Positions 1-6,454 of a stretch of 16,950 nt of DNA are shown piece by piece (position 1 is the stretch's first letter; each line of letters begins with the position of its first letter). The stretch spans positions 1-16,950 of the forward strand of contig DVHY01000134.1 of assembly GCA_018711755.1 (NCBI GenBank). The letters are read 5' to 3'. Below the pieces are notes generated by a model. That model saw only the letters and a program-made list of their open reading frames with translations. It was not told where the DNA came from and made no database searches. The translations under genes and the position numbers were made by a program. Origin of the DNA: Candidatus Limivicinus faecipullorum (lineage in GTDB: Bacteria; Bacillota; Clostridia; Oscillospirales; Oscillospiraceae).

Positions 1-24
1 CATATCCCGCTTGGGATATGGCTT
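1..24. repeat. Palindrome CATATCCC-gctt-GGGATATG, first copy
   Basis: This is an 8-bp perfect inverted repeat with a GCTT loop, followed by GCTT. It is identical over 24 bases to 231-254, so it is a repeated module. It is cut by the window edge: the left extension AAGC that completes a 12-bp stem in the second copy would lie outside. Confidence 0.85.
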
Positions 25-30
25 GAGACT

Positions 31-60
31 GTCGAAAAAGCCTCGCAGAGTTTTTTCAAC
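31..60. repeat. Terminator-like hairpin in the palindrome mosaic
   Basis: The arms GTCGAAAAA and TTTTTCAAC pair with one mismatch, and an inner CTC-GCA-GAG extends the structure. With A-rich and T-rich flanks it could end transcription in either direction, including the minus-strand sugar operon. The start resembles the 194-205 arm of the 192-222 hairpin, suggesting a diverged copy. Confidence 0.5.
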
Positions 61-83
61 CCAGCGAAAAAATAATTTCAATC

Positions 84-116
84 GTTTTCTGCGGCGGCGT
101 GTACGTCGCAGAAAAC
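84..116. repeat. Inverted repeat GTTTTCTGCG / CGCAGAAAAC
   Basis: Perfect 10-bp arms (84-93, 107-116) enclose a 13-base GC-rich loop. It directly abuts the next palindrome, CACTTC-N9-GAAGTG (116-136), so consecutive modules share or touch ends. Confidence 0.75.
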
Positions 117-141
117 ACTTCTCACGGAGCGAAGTGTCGAA

Positions 142-162
142 TTGTACGCCTCTGGCGTACAA
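142..162. repeat. Inverted repeat TTGTACGCC-tct-GGCGTACAA
   Basis: Perfect 9-bp arms surround a 3-base loop. No T-run follows on either strand, so it looks like a structural repeat module rather than a terminator. Confidence 0.75.
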
Positions 163-191
163 CTGAGGCATGGAGCGAAGTGCAAGCCCTT

Positions 192-222
192 TTGTCGAAG
201 AAGGCTTGGCCTTCTTCGACAA
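192..222. repeat. Perfect 14-bp hairpin in the palindrome mosaic
   Basis: The arms TTGTCGAAGAAGGC (192-205) and GCCTTCTTCGACAA (209-222) enclose TTG. It is the longest perfect stem of the mosaic. There is no adjacent T-run, so a repeat-element role is more likely than simple termination. Confidence 0.8.
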
Positions 223-226
223 GCTG

Positions 227-254
227 AAGCCATATCCCGCTTGGGATATGGCTT
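227..254. repeat. 12-bp hairpin just downstream of malQ
   Basis: The arms AAGCCATATCCC and GGGATATGGCTT surround GCTT. It lies 7 bases past the malQ stop codon and is the second copy of the 1-24 module. A short T-run (251-255) follows on the plus strand only, so termination of the minus-strand operon would be weak. Protection of the mRNA 3' end is as likely. Confidence 0.7.
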
Positions 255-261
255 TTGCACT

Positions 262-1857
262 TTATTTGTTCTGCTTCTTATCCGGCGTTTCTTCCTTGGC
301 CTTTGCCTCCGCCGCAGCCTTGGCCGCCTTTTCCTCTGCTTTCTTCACCAGGCGAGGAGGCTTTACATCTGTCCTTCTGAAGGTCCAGGTGTATTCCAGC
401 AGTTTTTCCGCCAGCTCCGGCCTGAGGGAGCCGGGGAGCATACGCCACTGCCAGTTGCCGGAGGAGAGCCCCGGGGTATTCATGCGGCAGCCGGCGGTCA
501 GCTCCAGCACGTCCTGCATCTGCACCACGAAGAGCCGGGAGGCGGTGGACATGCCGGTGCGGATAAGTCCCCAGCTCCAGCCCTCGTCCTGGGTGATGTG
601 CATATAGCGCCGGGCGAAGTCCAGGCTGTCCTCGTCGGTGGTCTCCAGCCAGCCGGCCACGGTGTCGTTGTCGTGGGTGCCCATGTAGCACACGCTGTCC
701 TTGTCACAGCGGTGGGGCAGATAATCCGACTCTCCGTGGGCGTCAAAGGCAAATTCCAGTATCTTCATCCCCGGGAAGCCGGAGTCCTCCACCAGTTTCC
801 TCACGCTGGGGGTGATATAACCCAGGTCCTCGGCTATGAAGCTCAGGTCATGGAACCAGGAGCCCAGCACCCCCACCAGGCCCATGCCCGGTCCGGGACA
901 CCATTTGCCGTTCTTGGCGGTCTTCTCCCCCCAGGGCACCGCCCAATAGCTGTCGAAACCCCGGAAATGGTCTATACGGATGACGTCGTAGAGCTTCTTG
1001 GCCCCATCTATACGGCGTATCCACCAGCCGTAGCCGTCGCTCTTCATCTTTTCCCAGTTGTAGAGGGGGTTGCCCCAGAGCTGCCCGTCTTCGGTGAAGG
1101 CATCGGGGGGCACTCCGGCCACCTCCGTGGGCACGTTCTCCCCGTTCAGCATGAAGTACTGGGGATCGCTCCACACGTCGGCAGAGTCCATGGCCACGTA
1201 GATGGGAATATCGCCTATGAACTGTATCCCCTGCTTCTTTGCATAGGAGCGCAGCTTTTCCCACTGCTTGAAGAACAGGTACTGCATGAAGACATAGAAG
1301 TCTATCTCCTCTTTCAGCTCCCTGGAATATCTCTCCACGGCCTCACGGCGGTGCAGCCTTATCCCCTCGTCCTTCCACTCCGTCCAGCTGACCATGTTGA
1401 AGTGGGCTTTCACCGCCATGAACAGGGCGTAGTTCTCCAGCCAGGAGGCGTTCTCCCGGCGGAAGGCCTCCACCTGAGTTCTCAGGGGCTCCCGCCCCCT
1501 TTGGAAGGCCAGGCGCAGGACTTTGAAGCGGTTCTGGAATATACAGCCGAAATCCACTCTGGCGGGGTCGGAACCCCAGTCCAGGCCCTGCAGCTCCTCT
1601 TTTTTCAGCAGTCCGTCCTCAATGAGTATATCCAGGTCTATGAAATAGGGGTTGCCCGCAAAGCTGGAAAAGGAGGAATAGGGGCTGTCGCCGTAGCTGG
1701 TGGGGCCCAGGGGCAGGAGCTGCCAGTATTTCTGACCGGCAGATTTAAGGAAATCTATAAAGTCATAGGCGCATTTTCCCATGCTGCCGATGCCGTAGTT
1801 GGAGGGCAGGGAGCTCATGTGCATGAGTATTCCGCTGCTGCGTTTCAGTTCTTTCAT
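262..1857 (-). CDS. malQ: 4-alpha-glucanotransferase (amylomaltase, GH77)
   Basis: A cytoplasmic disproportionating enzyme that transfers alpha-1,4-glucan chains between malto-oligosaccharides and releases glucose. The 531-residue product carries GH77 hallmarks: the N-terminal SSLPSNYGIGSMG and LLPLGPTSYGDSPY motifs, RIDHFRGF with the nucleophile Asp296, AEDLG with the acid/base Glu343, and THDNDT with Asp396. The catalytic part ends near residue 500. The last 30 or so residues are a Lys/Ala/Glu-rich tail unlike the enzyme core, making the protein somewhat longer than the usual 490-510. The start ATG is preceded by AAAAGGGATT. It is the last gene of the uptake operon, 27 bases after the MalG-like permease, which points to imported maltodextrins as its substrate. 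Confidence 0.96.
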   Translation of the reverse strand: MKELKRSSGILMHMSSLPSNYGIGSMGKCAYDFIDFLKSAGQKYWQLLPLGPTSYGDSPYSSFSSFAGNPYFIDLDILIEDGLLKKEELQGLDWGSDPARVDFGCIFQNRFKVLRLAFQRGREPLRTQVEAFRRENASWLENYALFMAVKAHFNMVSWTEWKDEGIRLHRREAVERYSRELKEEIDFYVFMQYLFFKQWEKLRSYAKKQGIQFIGDIPIYVAMDSADVWSDPQYFMLNGENVPTEVAGVPPDAFTEDGQLWGNPLYNWEKMKSDGYGWWIRRIDGAKKLYDVIRIDHFRGFDSYWAVPWGEKTAKNGKWCPGPGMGLVGVLGSWFHDLSFIAEDLGYITPSVRKLVEDSGFPGMKILEFAFDAHGESDYLPHRCDKDSVCYMGTHDNDTVAGWLETTDEDSLDFARRYMHITQDEGWSWGLIRTGMSTASRLFVVQMQDVLELTAGCRMNTPGLSSGNWQWRMLPGSLRPELAEKLLEYTWTFRRTDVKPPRLVKKAEEKAAKAAAEAKAKEETPDKKQNK

Positions 1858-1884
1858 AATCCCTTTTCTCTTTCAAATAAATTC

Positions 1885-2727
1885 TCACCCTTTGACGGCG
1901 CCTGCGGCCACGCCCTTGATGATATGCTTCTGGCCCAGGATATATACGATGATTATGGGCAGGATGGTGAGCACTATACTGGCCATCATCGGGCCCATCT
2001 CGACTCTGCCGTAGCTGCCCCGGAAATACTGGATAAGTATGGGGATGGTGGTGTATTTTTTCCTGTCCAACACCAGGTAGGGCAGCAGGTAGTCGTTCCA
2101 GACCCACATGGTCTCCAGTATGCCCACGGACACCATGGTGGGCTTGAGTATGGGAAAGACCACGGAGAAGAAGGTGCGTATTGGACCGCAGCCGTCTATC
2201 ATGGCCGCCTCCTCTATTTCAATAGGTATGGACTTCATGAAGCCTGCGAACATGAACACCGCAAGGCCTGCGCCAAATCCCAGATAGATTATGCAGATAT
2301 TGTAAGGGCTGGTGAATCCCAGGCGGTCGGCCAGGGAGGACAGGGTGAACATGAGCATCTGGAAGGGCACCACCATGGAGAACACGAACAGATAGTAGCA
2401 GGCCTTGGATACCCAGCTGTTCACTCTGGTGATAAACCAGGCGCACATGGAGCAGAACACCAGGATAAGGGCCACGGAAGTGACGGTTATCACCAGGCTG
2501 TACCAGAAGGCGGAGAGGAAGCCCTGAGTGTCTATGGCGCTTTTGAAGTTTTCCAGCTCTGCAAAGGTCTCGGAGCTGGGCAGCTGGAAGGCAGAGTCGG
2601 TGGTGATGGAACGTTCCTGCTTCAGAGAGTTCATCAGCACCATGAACACAGGGTAGACCCAGGCCAGACTCAGCACTGTAAAGACGGCGGTGAGAATACC
2701 GCTCACCACTTTATTCCTCTTTTTCAT
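1885..2727 (-). CDS. Carbohydrate ABC transporter permease, MalG type
   Basis: One half of the membrane channel of a CUT1-family sugar importer. The 280-residue product has an N-terminal membrane helix (about 10-33), several further hydrophobic segments (about 75-98, 110-130, 143-163, 250-268) and the permease EAA loop EEAAMIDGCGP-N-FPILKP (about 172-196), which docks onto the ATPase. The C-terminal KGVAAGAVKG is typical of MalG-like proteins. Its ATG overlaps the TAA of the upstream permease by one base (TAATG) and has a near-perfect AAGGAGGTG binding site inside that gene, so the two are translationally coupled. The alpha-glucoside substrate is inferred from malQ. Confidence 0.93.
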   Translation of the reverse strand: MKKRNKVVSGILTAVFTVLSLAWVYPVFMVLMNSLKQERSITTDSAFQLPSSETFAELENFKSAIDTQGFLSAFWYSLVITVTSVALILVFCSMCAWFITRVNSWVSKACYYLFVFSMVVPFQMLMFTLSSLADRLGFTSPYNICIIYLGFGAGLAVFMFAGFMKSIPIEIEEAAMIDGCGPIRTFFSVVFPILKPTMVSVGILETMWVWNDYLLPYLVLDRKKYTTIPILIQYFRGSYGRVEMGPMMASIVLTILPIIIVYILGQKHIIKGVAAGAVKG

Positions 2728-3578
2728 TACTGCTGCACCTCCTTGGAGCGGGTGGCCTTAAGCTGGATGAGGGAGATGGCCACAACTATTATGCAGAAGA
2801 GCACGGCCTTGGCCTGACCTATGCCTTTCCACTGGGGGCCGGAGCGGAAGTAGAAGGTCTGGTAGATGTTCAGGGCAATGAGCTCGGAGGCGTGGGCGGG
2901 TTCGCCGCCGGTGAGGGCCAGGTTCTGGTCGAAGAGCTTGAAGCCGTTGGTGAGGGACAAAAACAGGCAGATGGTTATGGAGGGCATAAGATTTGGCAGC
3001 TTCACCTTCCATAAAGTCTGCCAGGGGCTTGCCCCGTCAATGGTTGCGGCCTCTATATAGTCATTTGGTATAGCCTGGAGCCCTGCAATGTAGATTATCA
3101 TCATGTAGCCTATCTGCTGCCAGCACATGAGTATTATCAGGCCCCAGAAGCCGTAGGTGGCGTCCAGAGTCAGCAGGGGCTTGCCCAGCAGACTCAGCAC
3201 ACAGTTGAAAAGTATCTGCCAGATATAGCCCAGAACTATGCCGCCTATCAGGTTGGGCATGAAGAACACTGTGCGAAACAGGTTGGTTCCCTTCAGCTTT
3301 CTGGTGAGCAGCAGGGCCACGGTGAGGGCAAACACGTTTATAAGCAGTGTGGAGATAAGCGTGAAGCGCACCGTGAGCCAGAAGGACTCCTGGAACAGGG
3401 TATCGGCAATGGCCTTGCTGTAGTTTGACAGGCCCACGAAAGTGGTCTTGTTCACGGTCTGGAACTTGCACAGGGACAGATACAGCCCCTGGCAGAAGGG
3501 TATCACGAAACCTATGATAAAGGCGCATACTGTGGGCAGCAGGAAAATCGGCCAATATTTTTTTATGGCTTTTTCCAT
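2727..3578 (-). CDS. Carbohydrate ABC transporter permease, MalF type
   Basis: Partner permease of the sugar importer, 283 residues. It begins with a short cytoplasmic stretch and a membrane helix (about 9-33). Further hydrophobic segments lie at about 68-92, 106-130, 143-168, 198-212 and 258-272, and the EAA loop EAATIDGASPWQ-N-LPNLMP at about 176-199. The length fits short MalF/UgpA-type permeases lacking the large periplasmic insert of enterobacterial MalF. The ATG follows GGGAGGAAG. It is separated from the binding-protein gene by 196 bases with two hairpins. No ATP-binding subunit is encoded nearby, so a shared MsmX/MsmK-like ATPase elsewhere is likely. Confidence 0.93.
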   Translation of the reverse strand: MEKAIKKYWPIFLLPTVCAFIIGFVIPFCQGLYLSLCKFQTVNKTTFVGLSNYSKAIADTLFQESFWLTVRFTLISTLLINVFALTVALLLTRKLKGTNLFRTVFFMPNLIGGIVLGYIWQILFNCVLSLLGKPLLTLDATYGFWGLIILMCWQQIGYMMIIYIAGLQAIPNDYIEAATIDGASPWQTLWKVKLPNLMPSITICLFLSLTNGFKLFDQNLALTGGEPAHASELIALNIYQTFYFRSGPQWKGIGQAKAVLFCIIVVAISLIQLKATRSKEVQQ

Positions 3579-3616
3579 ATATTGTCTTCCTCCCTTTCGT
3601 CTTTATTTTCCCAAGA

Positions 3617-3656
3617 CTGAGCCCTGCCTCCGTAAATCTCCGGAGCCACGGCTCAG
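3617..3656 (-). other. Nested hairpin in permease leader
   Basis: The outer arms CTGAGCC/GGCTCAG (3617-3623, 3650-3656) enclose a second stem CTCCG/CGGAG (3628-3632, 3641-3645). It lies in the leader between the binding-protein and permease genes, 38 bases before the permease start. It could shape mRNA processing or translation of the permeases. No known riboswitch is recognised. Confidence 0.45.
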
Positions 3657-3696
3657 GCCACGGATGCTGGCCGGTATTTTGGCCTTTCTTTAAATC

Positions 3697-3728
3697 ACGG
3701 GGGTGGGCGGCTTGCCGCCCACCCCCGT
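3697..3728 (-). terminator. Strong hairpin between binding protein and permeases
   Basis: A perfect 14-bp stem (ACGGGGGTGGGCGG / CCGCCCACCCCCGT) with a CTTG loop sits 46 bases after the binding-protein stop codon. On the minus strand it is followed by GATTTAAAG, a poor T-run, so partial termination or 3'-end protection is more likely than complete stop. This placement is usual in sugar ABC operons that make binding protein in excess of permease. Confidence 0.75.
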
Positions 3729-3774
3729 ACATTAAAGTTTATTGCTCTGAGCAGGTTTTTGCCCCGGGGATTTC

Positions 3775-5106
3775 TCAGCCGTTGGCCAGCTCATACTCGG
3801 TGGCCCAGCCGTCCACGAAGGCGGTGACAACGCCGTCCCAGTCACCGGTGCCGGCAGCATAGGCGGTAAGGGCGGAGCCCACGCCGTTCTTCCACTCTTC
3901 AGAGGGCATGGTGGTGAAGTTCCAGGACACGGGCACCTTGCCGGCGGCGGTCATATCGGCATCCTGCTGCACGAAGGGGTTGGCAGCGGCCTTGGCAGAC
4001 TTGAAGGGGCAGACAAAGCCCATGTCATTGGCCAGGCAGGAGGTGCCTTCCTCGGAGGTGACACACCAGTAGATGAAGTCCAGGGTGGCCTGGATATCGG
4101 CCTCGTCGGCCTCGGCATTGACGCACCAGTAGTTCTCGGAGCCGGTGCACAGGCCCTGGTTCTCCTCGCCCTCAAGGCCGATGTAAATGGGTATCATGGC
4201 CAGGTTCTCGTCGCCCAGGCTCTTCACATCGTTGTAGGCCCAGGTGCCGTTCTGGTAGAAGACAGCCTCGCCGTTGACGAATTCGGCCACGGCGTCGTCG
4301 CCGGTCTTACCGGCCAGCTCGGTGGGATCGCAGGTGGCGTTGTTGATGTACAGGTCCCAAATGGCCTTGTAGTTGTCCAGGTAGGTGCCCTTGATGGCGG
4401 CGGTGGAAGTGATGCCGTCGGCCTGGTACTCACCGTAGATGGGCATATTGGCCAGGTGGGTCTTGAAGCGCCAGTCGGAGGAGGAGTCCATACCGGCGGA
4501 GGTGAAGGCGGCGAAGCCCAGCTCGCCGCTGCGGGCGGTGATGTCCTCAGCCACGGCCTTCAGGCTGTCGAAGGAGTTGATGTCGTCCACGGTGTAGCCG
4601 GCCTCGGCCAGCAGGGCGGTGTTGCAGATGATGCCGTAGGTCTCGATAACGTAGGCGATGCCGTAGACCACGCCGTCCTCGATGAGGGCGAAGCTGTCGT
4701 TGGTGAGCTCACCATAGATATCGGAGCCGCTCAGGTCATAGCAGTAGTCCTTCCAGTTGGCCAGACCCACGGGGCCGTTGACCTGGAAGAGGGTGGGCAT
4801 CTCGGTCTTGCCCATCTCGGCCATGAGGGTCTCCTCATAGGTGCCGGAGGCAGCGGTGACCACGGTCACGGGCACGCCGGTCTGCTCGGTGTAGGTGGCG
4901 GCCAGGGCCTGCCACTGCTCATCCTGCTCGGGCTTGAAGTTCAGGTAATAGACGGAGCCCTCGGCGGCGGGGGCCTCTTCGGCGGGAGCCTCTTCTGCGG
5001 CGGAATCCTCGGCAGGGGCTTCCTCGGCGGGGGCTTCGCTGCTGCCGCAGGCGCACAGGCTGAATACCATGGCCAGGGCCAGAAGCAGTGCTAGAATCTT
5101 TTTCAT
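3775..5106 (-). CDS. Sugar ABC transporter substrate-binding lipoprotein
   Basis: Extracellular receptor of the importer, 443 residues, family SBP_bac_1-like. The N-terminus is a lipoprotein signal: a Lys pair, a hydrophobic core and the lipobox LCAC with lipidated Cys20. Residues 22-50 form an acidic Ala/Pro/Glu-rich linker built from EAPAE-like units. The folded domain starts at about residue 51 (VYYLNFKPEQDEQW) and contains TYTEQTGVPVTVV, as in other CUT1 receptors. The ATG has a good AAGGAGAAAA site. It sits downstream of the LacI-type regulator and upstream of the permeases. Malto-oligosaccharide binding is inferred from malQ; the sequence alone does not fix the sugar. Confidence 0.93.
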   Translation of the reverse strand: MKKILALLLALAMVFSLCACGSSEAPAEEAPAEDSAAEEAPAEEAPAAEGSVYYLNFKPEQDEQWQALAATYTEQTGVPVTVVTAASGTYEETLMAEMGKTEMPTLFQVNGPVGLANWKDYCYDLSGSDIYGELTNDSFALIEDGVVYGIAYVIETYGIICNTALLAEAGYTVDDINSFDSLKAVAEDITARSGELGFAAFTSAGMDSSSDWRFKTHLANMPIYGEYQADGITSTAAIKGTYLDNYKAIWDLYINNATCDPTELAGKTGDDAVAEFVNGEAVFYQNGTWAYNDVKSLGDENLAMIPIYIGLEGEENQGLCTGSENYWCVNAEADEADIQATLDFIYWCVTSEEGTSCLANDMGFVCPFKSAKAAANPFVQQDADMTAAGKVPVSWNFTTMPSEEWKNGVGSALTAYAAGTGDWDGVVTAFVDGWATEYELANG

Positions 5107-5140
5107 TTCGCGTTTTCTCCTTTTTTAAAAATAAATTGTT

Positions 5141-5177
5141 CCTCGTTTGAGGTGGTATCTTCAGGCGCGTCCGCGCC
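5141..5177 (-). promoter_or_regulatory. Short palindromes between regulator and binding-protein gene
   Basis: The 77-base gap holds two small inverted repeats: GGCGCG-tc-CGCGCC (5164-5177) and CCTC-gttt-GAGG (5141-5152). The second contains AAACG on the minus strand, as in the operator upstream of the regulator, and could be a degenerate operator for the transport genes. I see no convincing -35/-10 pair here, so the transport genes may be read from the regulator promoter. Confidence 0.3.
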
Positions 5178-5183
5178 GGAAAA

Positions 5184-6197
5184 TCAAATTTTTCTCACTG
5201 AGCCGCCGGGGCGGAGGCAGGCCTCCAGGCGCAGATGGCAGCTCTTGCGCCGCTGTTCTATCATGTCGGCAAGTATGGCCACGCTCTGCCTGCCCATCTC
5301 CTCCACCGGCTGGACCATGGTGGTGAGGGTGGGGTTTGCGTATTCCGAGACGGTGAGCCCGTCGATGGCTATCACCGAGCAGTCCTCCGGCACTCTGCGG
5401 CCGTGGTCCTCCAGGGCCTTTACGGCGGCCAGGGCCGTGGTGTCCGACAGGGCAAAGACCGCGCTGAAGTCCGCGCCGCTCTCTATCAGCTCCGCCATCC
5501 CCCGGTAGGTCCGGGGCATTTCAAAGCAGCCCTGGGTGTCCACCAGCAGCTCCGGGCTGAATTTCAGCCCCGCCTGCTCCAGCGCAGCCCTGTAGCCCTT
5601 GTAGCGCAGCTCGCTGATGGAGCGGTCGTCGGTGGCGGGGGTGACCACGGCGATGCGCCGGTGGCCCAGCTCTATGAGGGTCTGCACCGCCTTGAAAGCG
5701 GTCATATAGTCGTCAATGGACACCGAGGAGTAGTCCCTCTCGTCCAGACTGCCGAAGCAGTTGGTGTAGGTGCAGCAGAGGAAGGGTACGCCCACCGGGG
5801 AGAGGGTCACCGGGCTGTAGTCGAAACGGCCGCCCAGGAAGATGAGCCCCCGGAGCTTTTTCTCCCGCTCCAGTATGGCCCCGGCCATCACCTCGTCGTC
5901 GTCGGAGCCGATGAAGTGGAGCACCATGGTGTAGCCCCGGCGCTCTATTTCCCGGGAGATGGTCTTGACCATGGCGGAGAAGAAGAGGTTGTCCTGGCCT
6001 CTGACCACCACGCCTATGTTGTCCGACTGGGAGCGCACCAGGTCTCTGGCGCTGTTGTTGGGTATGTAGCCCATGCGCTCCACGGTGGAGCGCACCCGGT
6101 CCCTGACGCTCTGGCTCACATCCGGGTGGTCGTTGAGGACACGGGAGACGGTGCTTACGCTGACGCCGCAGGCTTTGGCGATATCCTTTATGGTCAT
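5184..6197 (-). CDS. LacI-family transcriptional regulator
   Basis: Sugar-responsive repressor, 337 residues, the normal LacI/GalR length. The N-terminal helix-turn-helix and hinge are textbook: TIKDIAKACGVSVSTVSRVLN (2-22), then NNSARDLVRSQSDNIGVVV (about 47-65). The rest is the periplasmic-binding-protein-like effector domain, including TPATDDRS and VIAIDGLTVSEYANPTLTTM near the C-terminus. It heads the uptake cluster and very probably controls it in response to maltodextrin (MalR-like role, inferred). The ATG has only a weak GAGAAAG site. A five-codon reading frame overlaps its start (ATGA), so translation may be coupled. Confidence 0.93.
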   Translation of the reverse strand: MTIKDIAKACGVSVSTVSRVLNDHPDVSQSVRDRVRSTVERMGYIPNNSARDLVRSQSDNIGVVVRGQDNLFFSAMVKTISREIERRGYTMVLHFIGSDDDEVMAGAILEREKKLRGLIFLGGRFDYSPVTLSPVGVPFLCCTYTNCFGSLDERDYSSVSIDDYMTAFKAVQTLIELGHRRIAVVTPATDDRSISELRYKGYRAALEQAGLKFSPELLVDTQGCFEMPRTYRGMAELIESGADFSAVFALSDTTALAAVKALEDHGRRVPEDCSVIAIDGLTVSEYANPTLTTMVQPVEEMGRQSVAILADMIEQRRKSCHLRLEACLRPGGSVRKI

Positions 6198-6211
6198 TTC
6201 AGCTTTCTCAC
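6194..6211 (-). other. Possible five-codon leader overlapping the lacI-type start
   Basis: GTG AGA AAG CTG AAA TGA would encode VRKLK. Its stop overlaps the regulator start as ATGA, and an AAGGA lies four bases upstream of the GTG. It could couple translation of the regulator, whose own binding site is weak. It is short enough to be chance. Confidence 0.2.
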
Positions 6212-6263
6212 CGCTTCCTTATATTCTCTGCCGTTTCTCCTTTTTTCGGCTGGAATCGCTCCC

Positions 6264-6275
6264 GGTAACGTTTCC
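6264..6275. promoter_or_regulatory. LacI-type operator
   Basis: GGTAACGTTTCC is a near-perfect palindrome (10 of 12 positions) centred on AACGTT, the CG-centred core typical of LacI/GalR-family sites. It lies roughly 10-21 bases downstream of the predicted start of the regulator transcript, a position suited to autorepression. The binder is inferred to be the adjacent LacI-type protein; a CcpA-like protein is an alternative. Confidence 0.6.
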
Positions 6276-6291
6276 AGTTTTCTTTGAATCC

Positions 6292-6320
6292 ATAGTATCA
6301 GGGCCTTTCCCCTTTGTCAA
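6292..6320 (-). promoter_or_regulatory. Sigma-A promoter of the regulator/uptake cluster
   Basis: On the minus strand TTGACA (6315-6320), a 17-base spacer and TACTAT (6292-6297) form an excellent vegetative promoter, with a predicted start near 6285. It drives the LacI-type gene and perhaps the whole uptake cluster. Confidence 0.8.
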
Positions 6321-6401
6321 CGAGCATCCGTGCTCTCCGGGGCATTTTCGGTTCCTTGACCAAAGGGCCCCCGGTTTTTTGGTGCAATTTGACAACAGAG
6401 A

Positions 6402-6433
6402 AAAGGCAGCCCCTTTTTTCAGGGGCTGCCTTT
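6402..6433 (-). terminator. Rho-independent terminator of the kinase gene
   Basis: A 13-bp perfect stem (AAAGGCAGCCCCT / AGGGGCTGCCTTT) with a six-base loop sits 21 bases after the kinase stop codon. On the minus strand it is followed by TCTCTGTTG, with the T-run partly inside the stem. It isolates the kinase from the downstream uptake cluster. Confidence 0.85.
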
Positions 6434-6454
6434 GGTGCGTTTCTACAAGAAATT

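Larger units (their letters stand above)
1..255. repeat. Intergenic mosaic of palindromic modules
   Basis: This gene-free stretch downstream of malQ is packed end to end with inverted repeats: arms at 1-8/13-20, 31-39/52-60, 84-93/107-116, 116-121/131-136, 142-150/154-162, 192-205/209-222 and 227-238/243-254. The module at 1-24 recurs identically at 231-254. The 11-mer GGAGCGAAGTG occurs at 126-136 and 172-182. GTCGAAAAAGCC (31-42) resembles GTCGAAGAAGGC (194-205). Such density is typical of non-coding dispersed palindromic elements (REP/BIME-like) rather than one terminator. The array probably continues left of the window, since its first module starts at base 1. It could act as a transcription end or mRNA 3' stabiliser for malQ. 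Its family and mobility cannot be told from one locus. Confidence 0.8.

Noticed and set aside
1..255. CRISPR array or tRNA cluster at the left edge
   Set aside because: The repeats are different palindromes without regular spacers, and no cloverleaf with conserved T-arm bases is seen.
142..2817. An 891-codon open plus-strand frame opposite malQ and the MalG-like permease
   Set aside because: It is antisense to two clear family members, low in complexity, rich in His/Gly/Val typical of reversed GC-rich codons, and shows no domain. It also starts inside a palindrome.
3579..3774. Riboswitch in the permease leader
   Set aside because: Stems are present but none of the conserved cores of known riboswitch classes could be recognised.
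5235..6287. A 350-codon plus-strand frame opposite the LacI-type gene
   Set aside because: Antisense shadow; the opposite strand encodes a complete LacI-family protein with promoter and operator.
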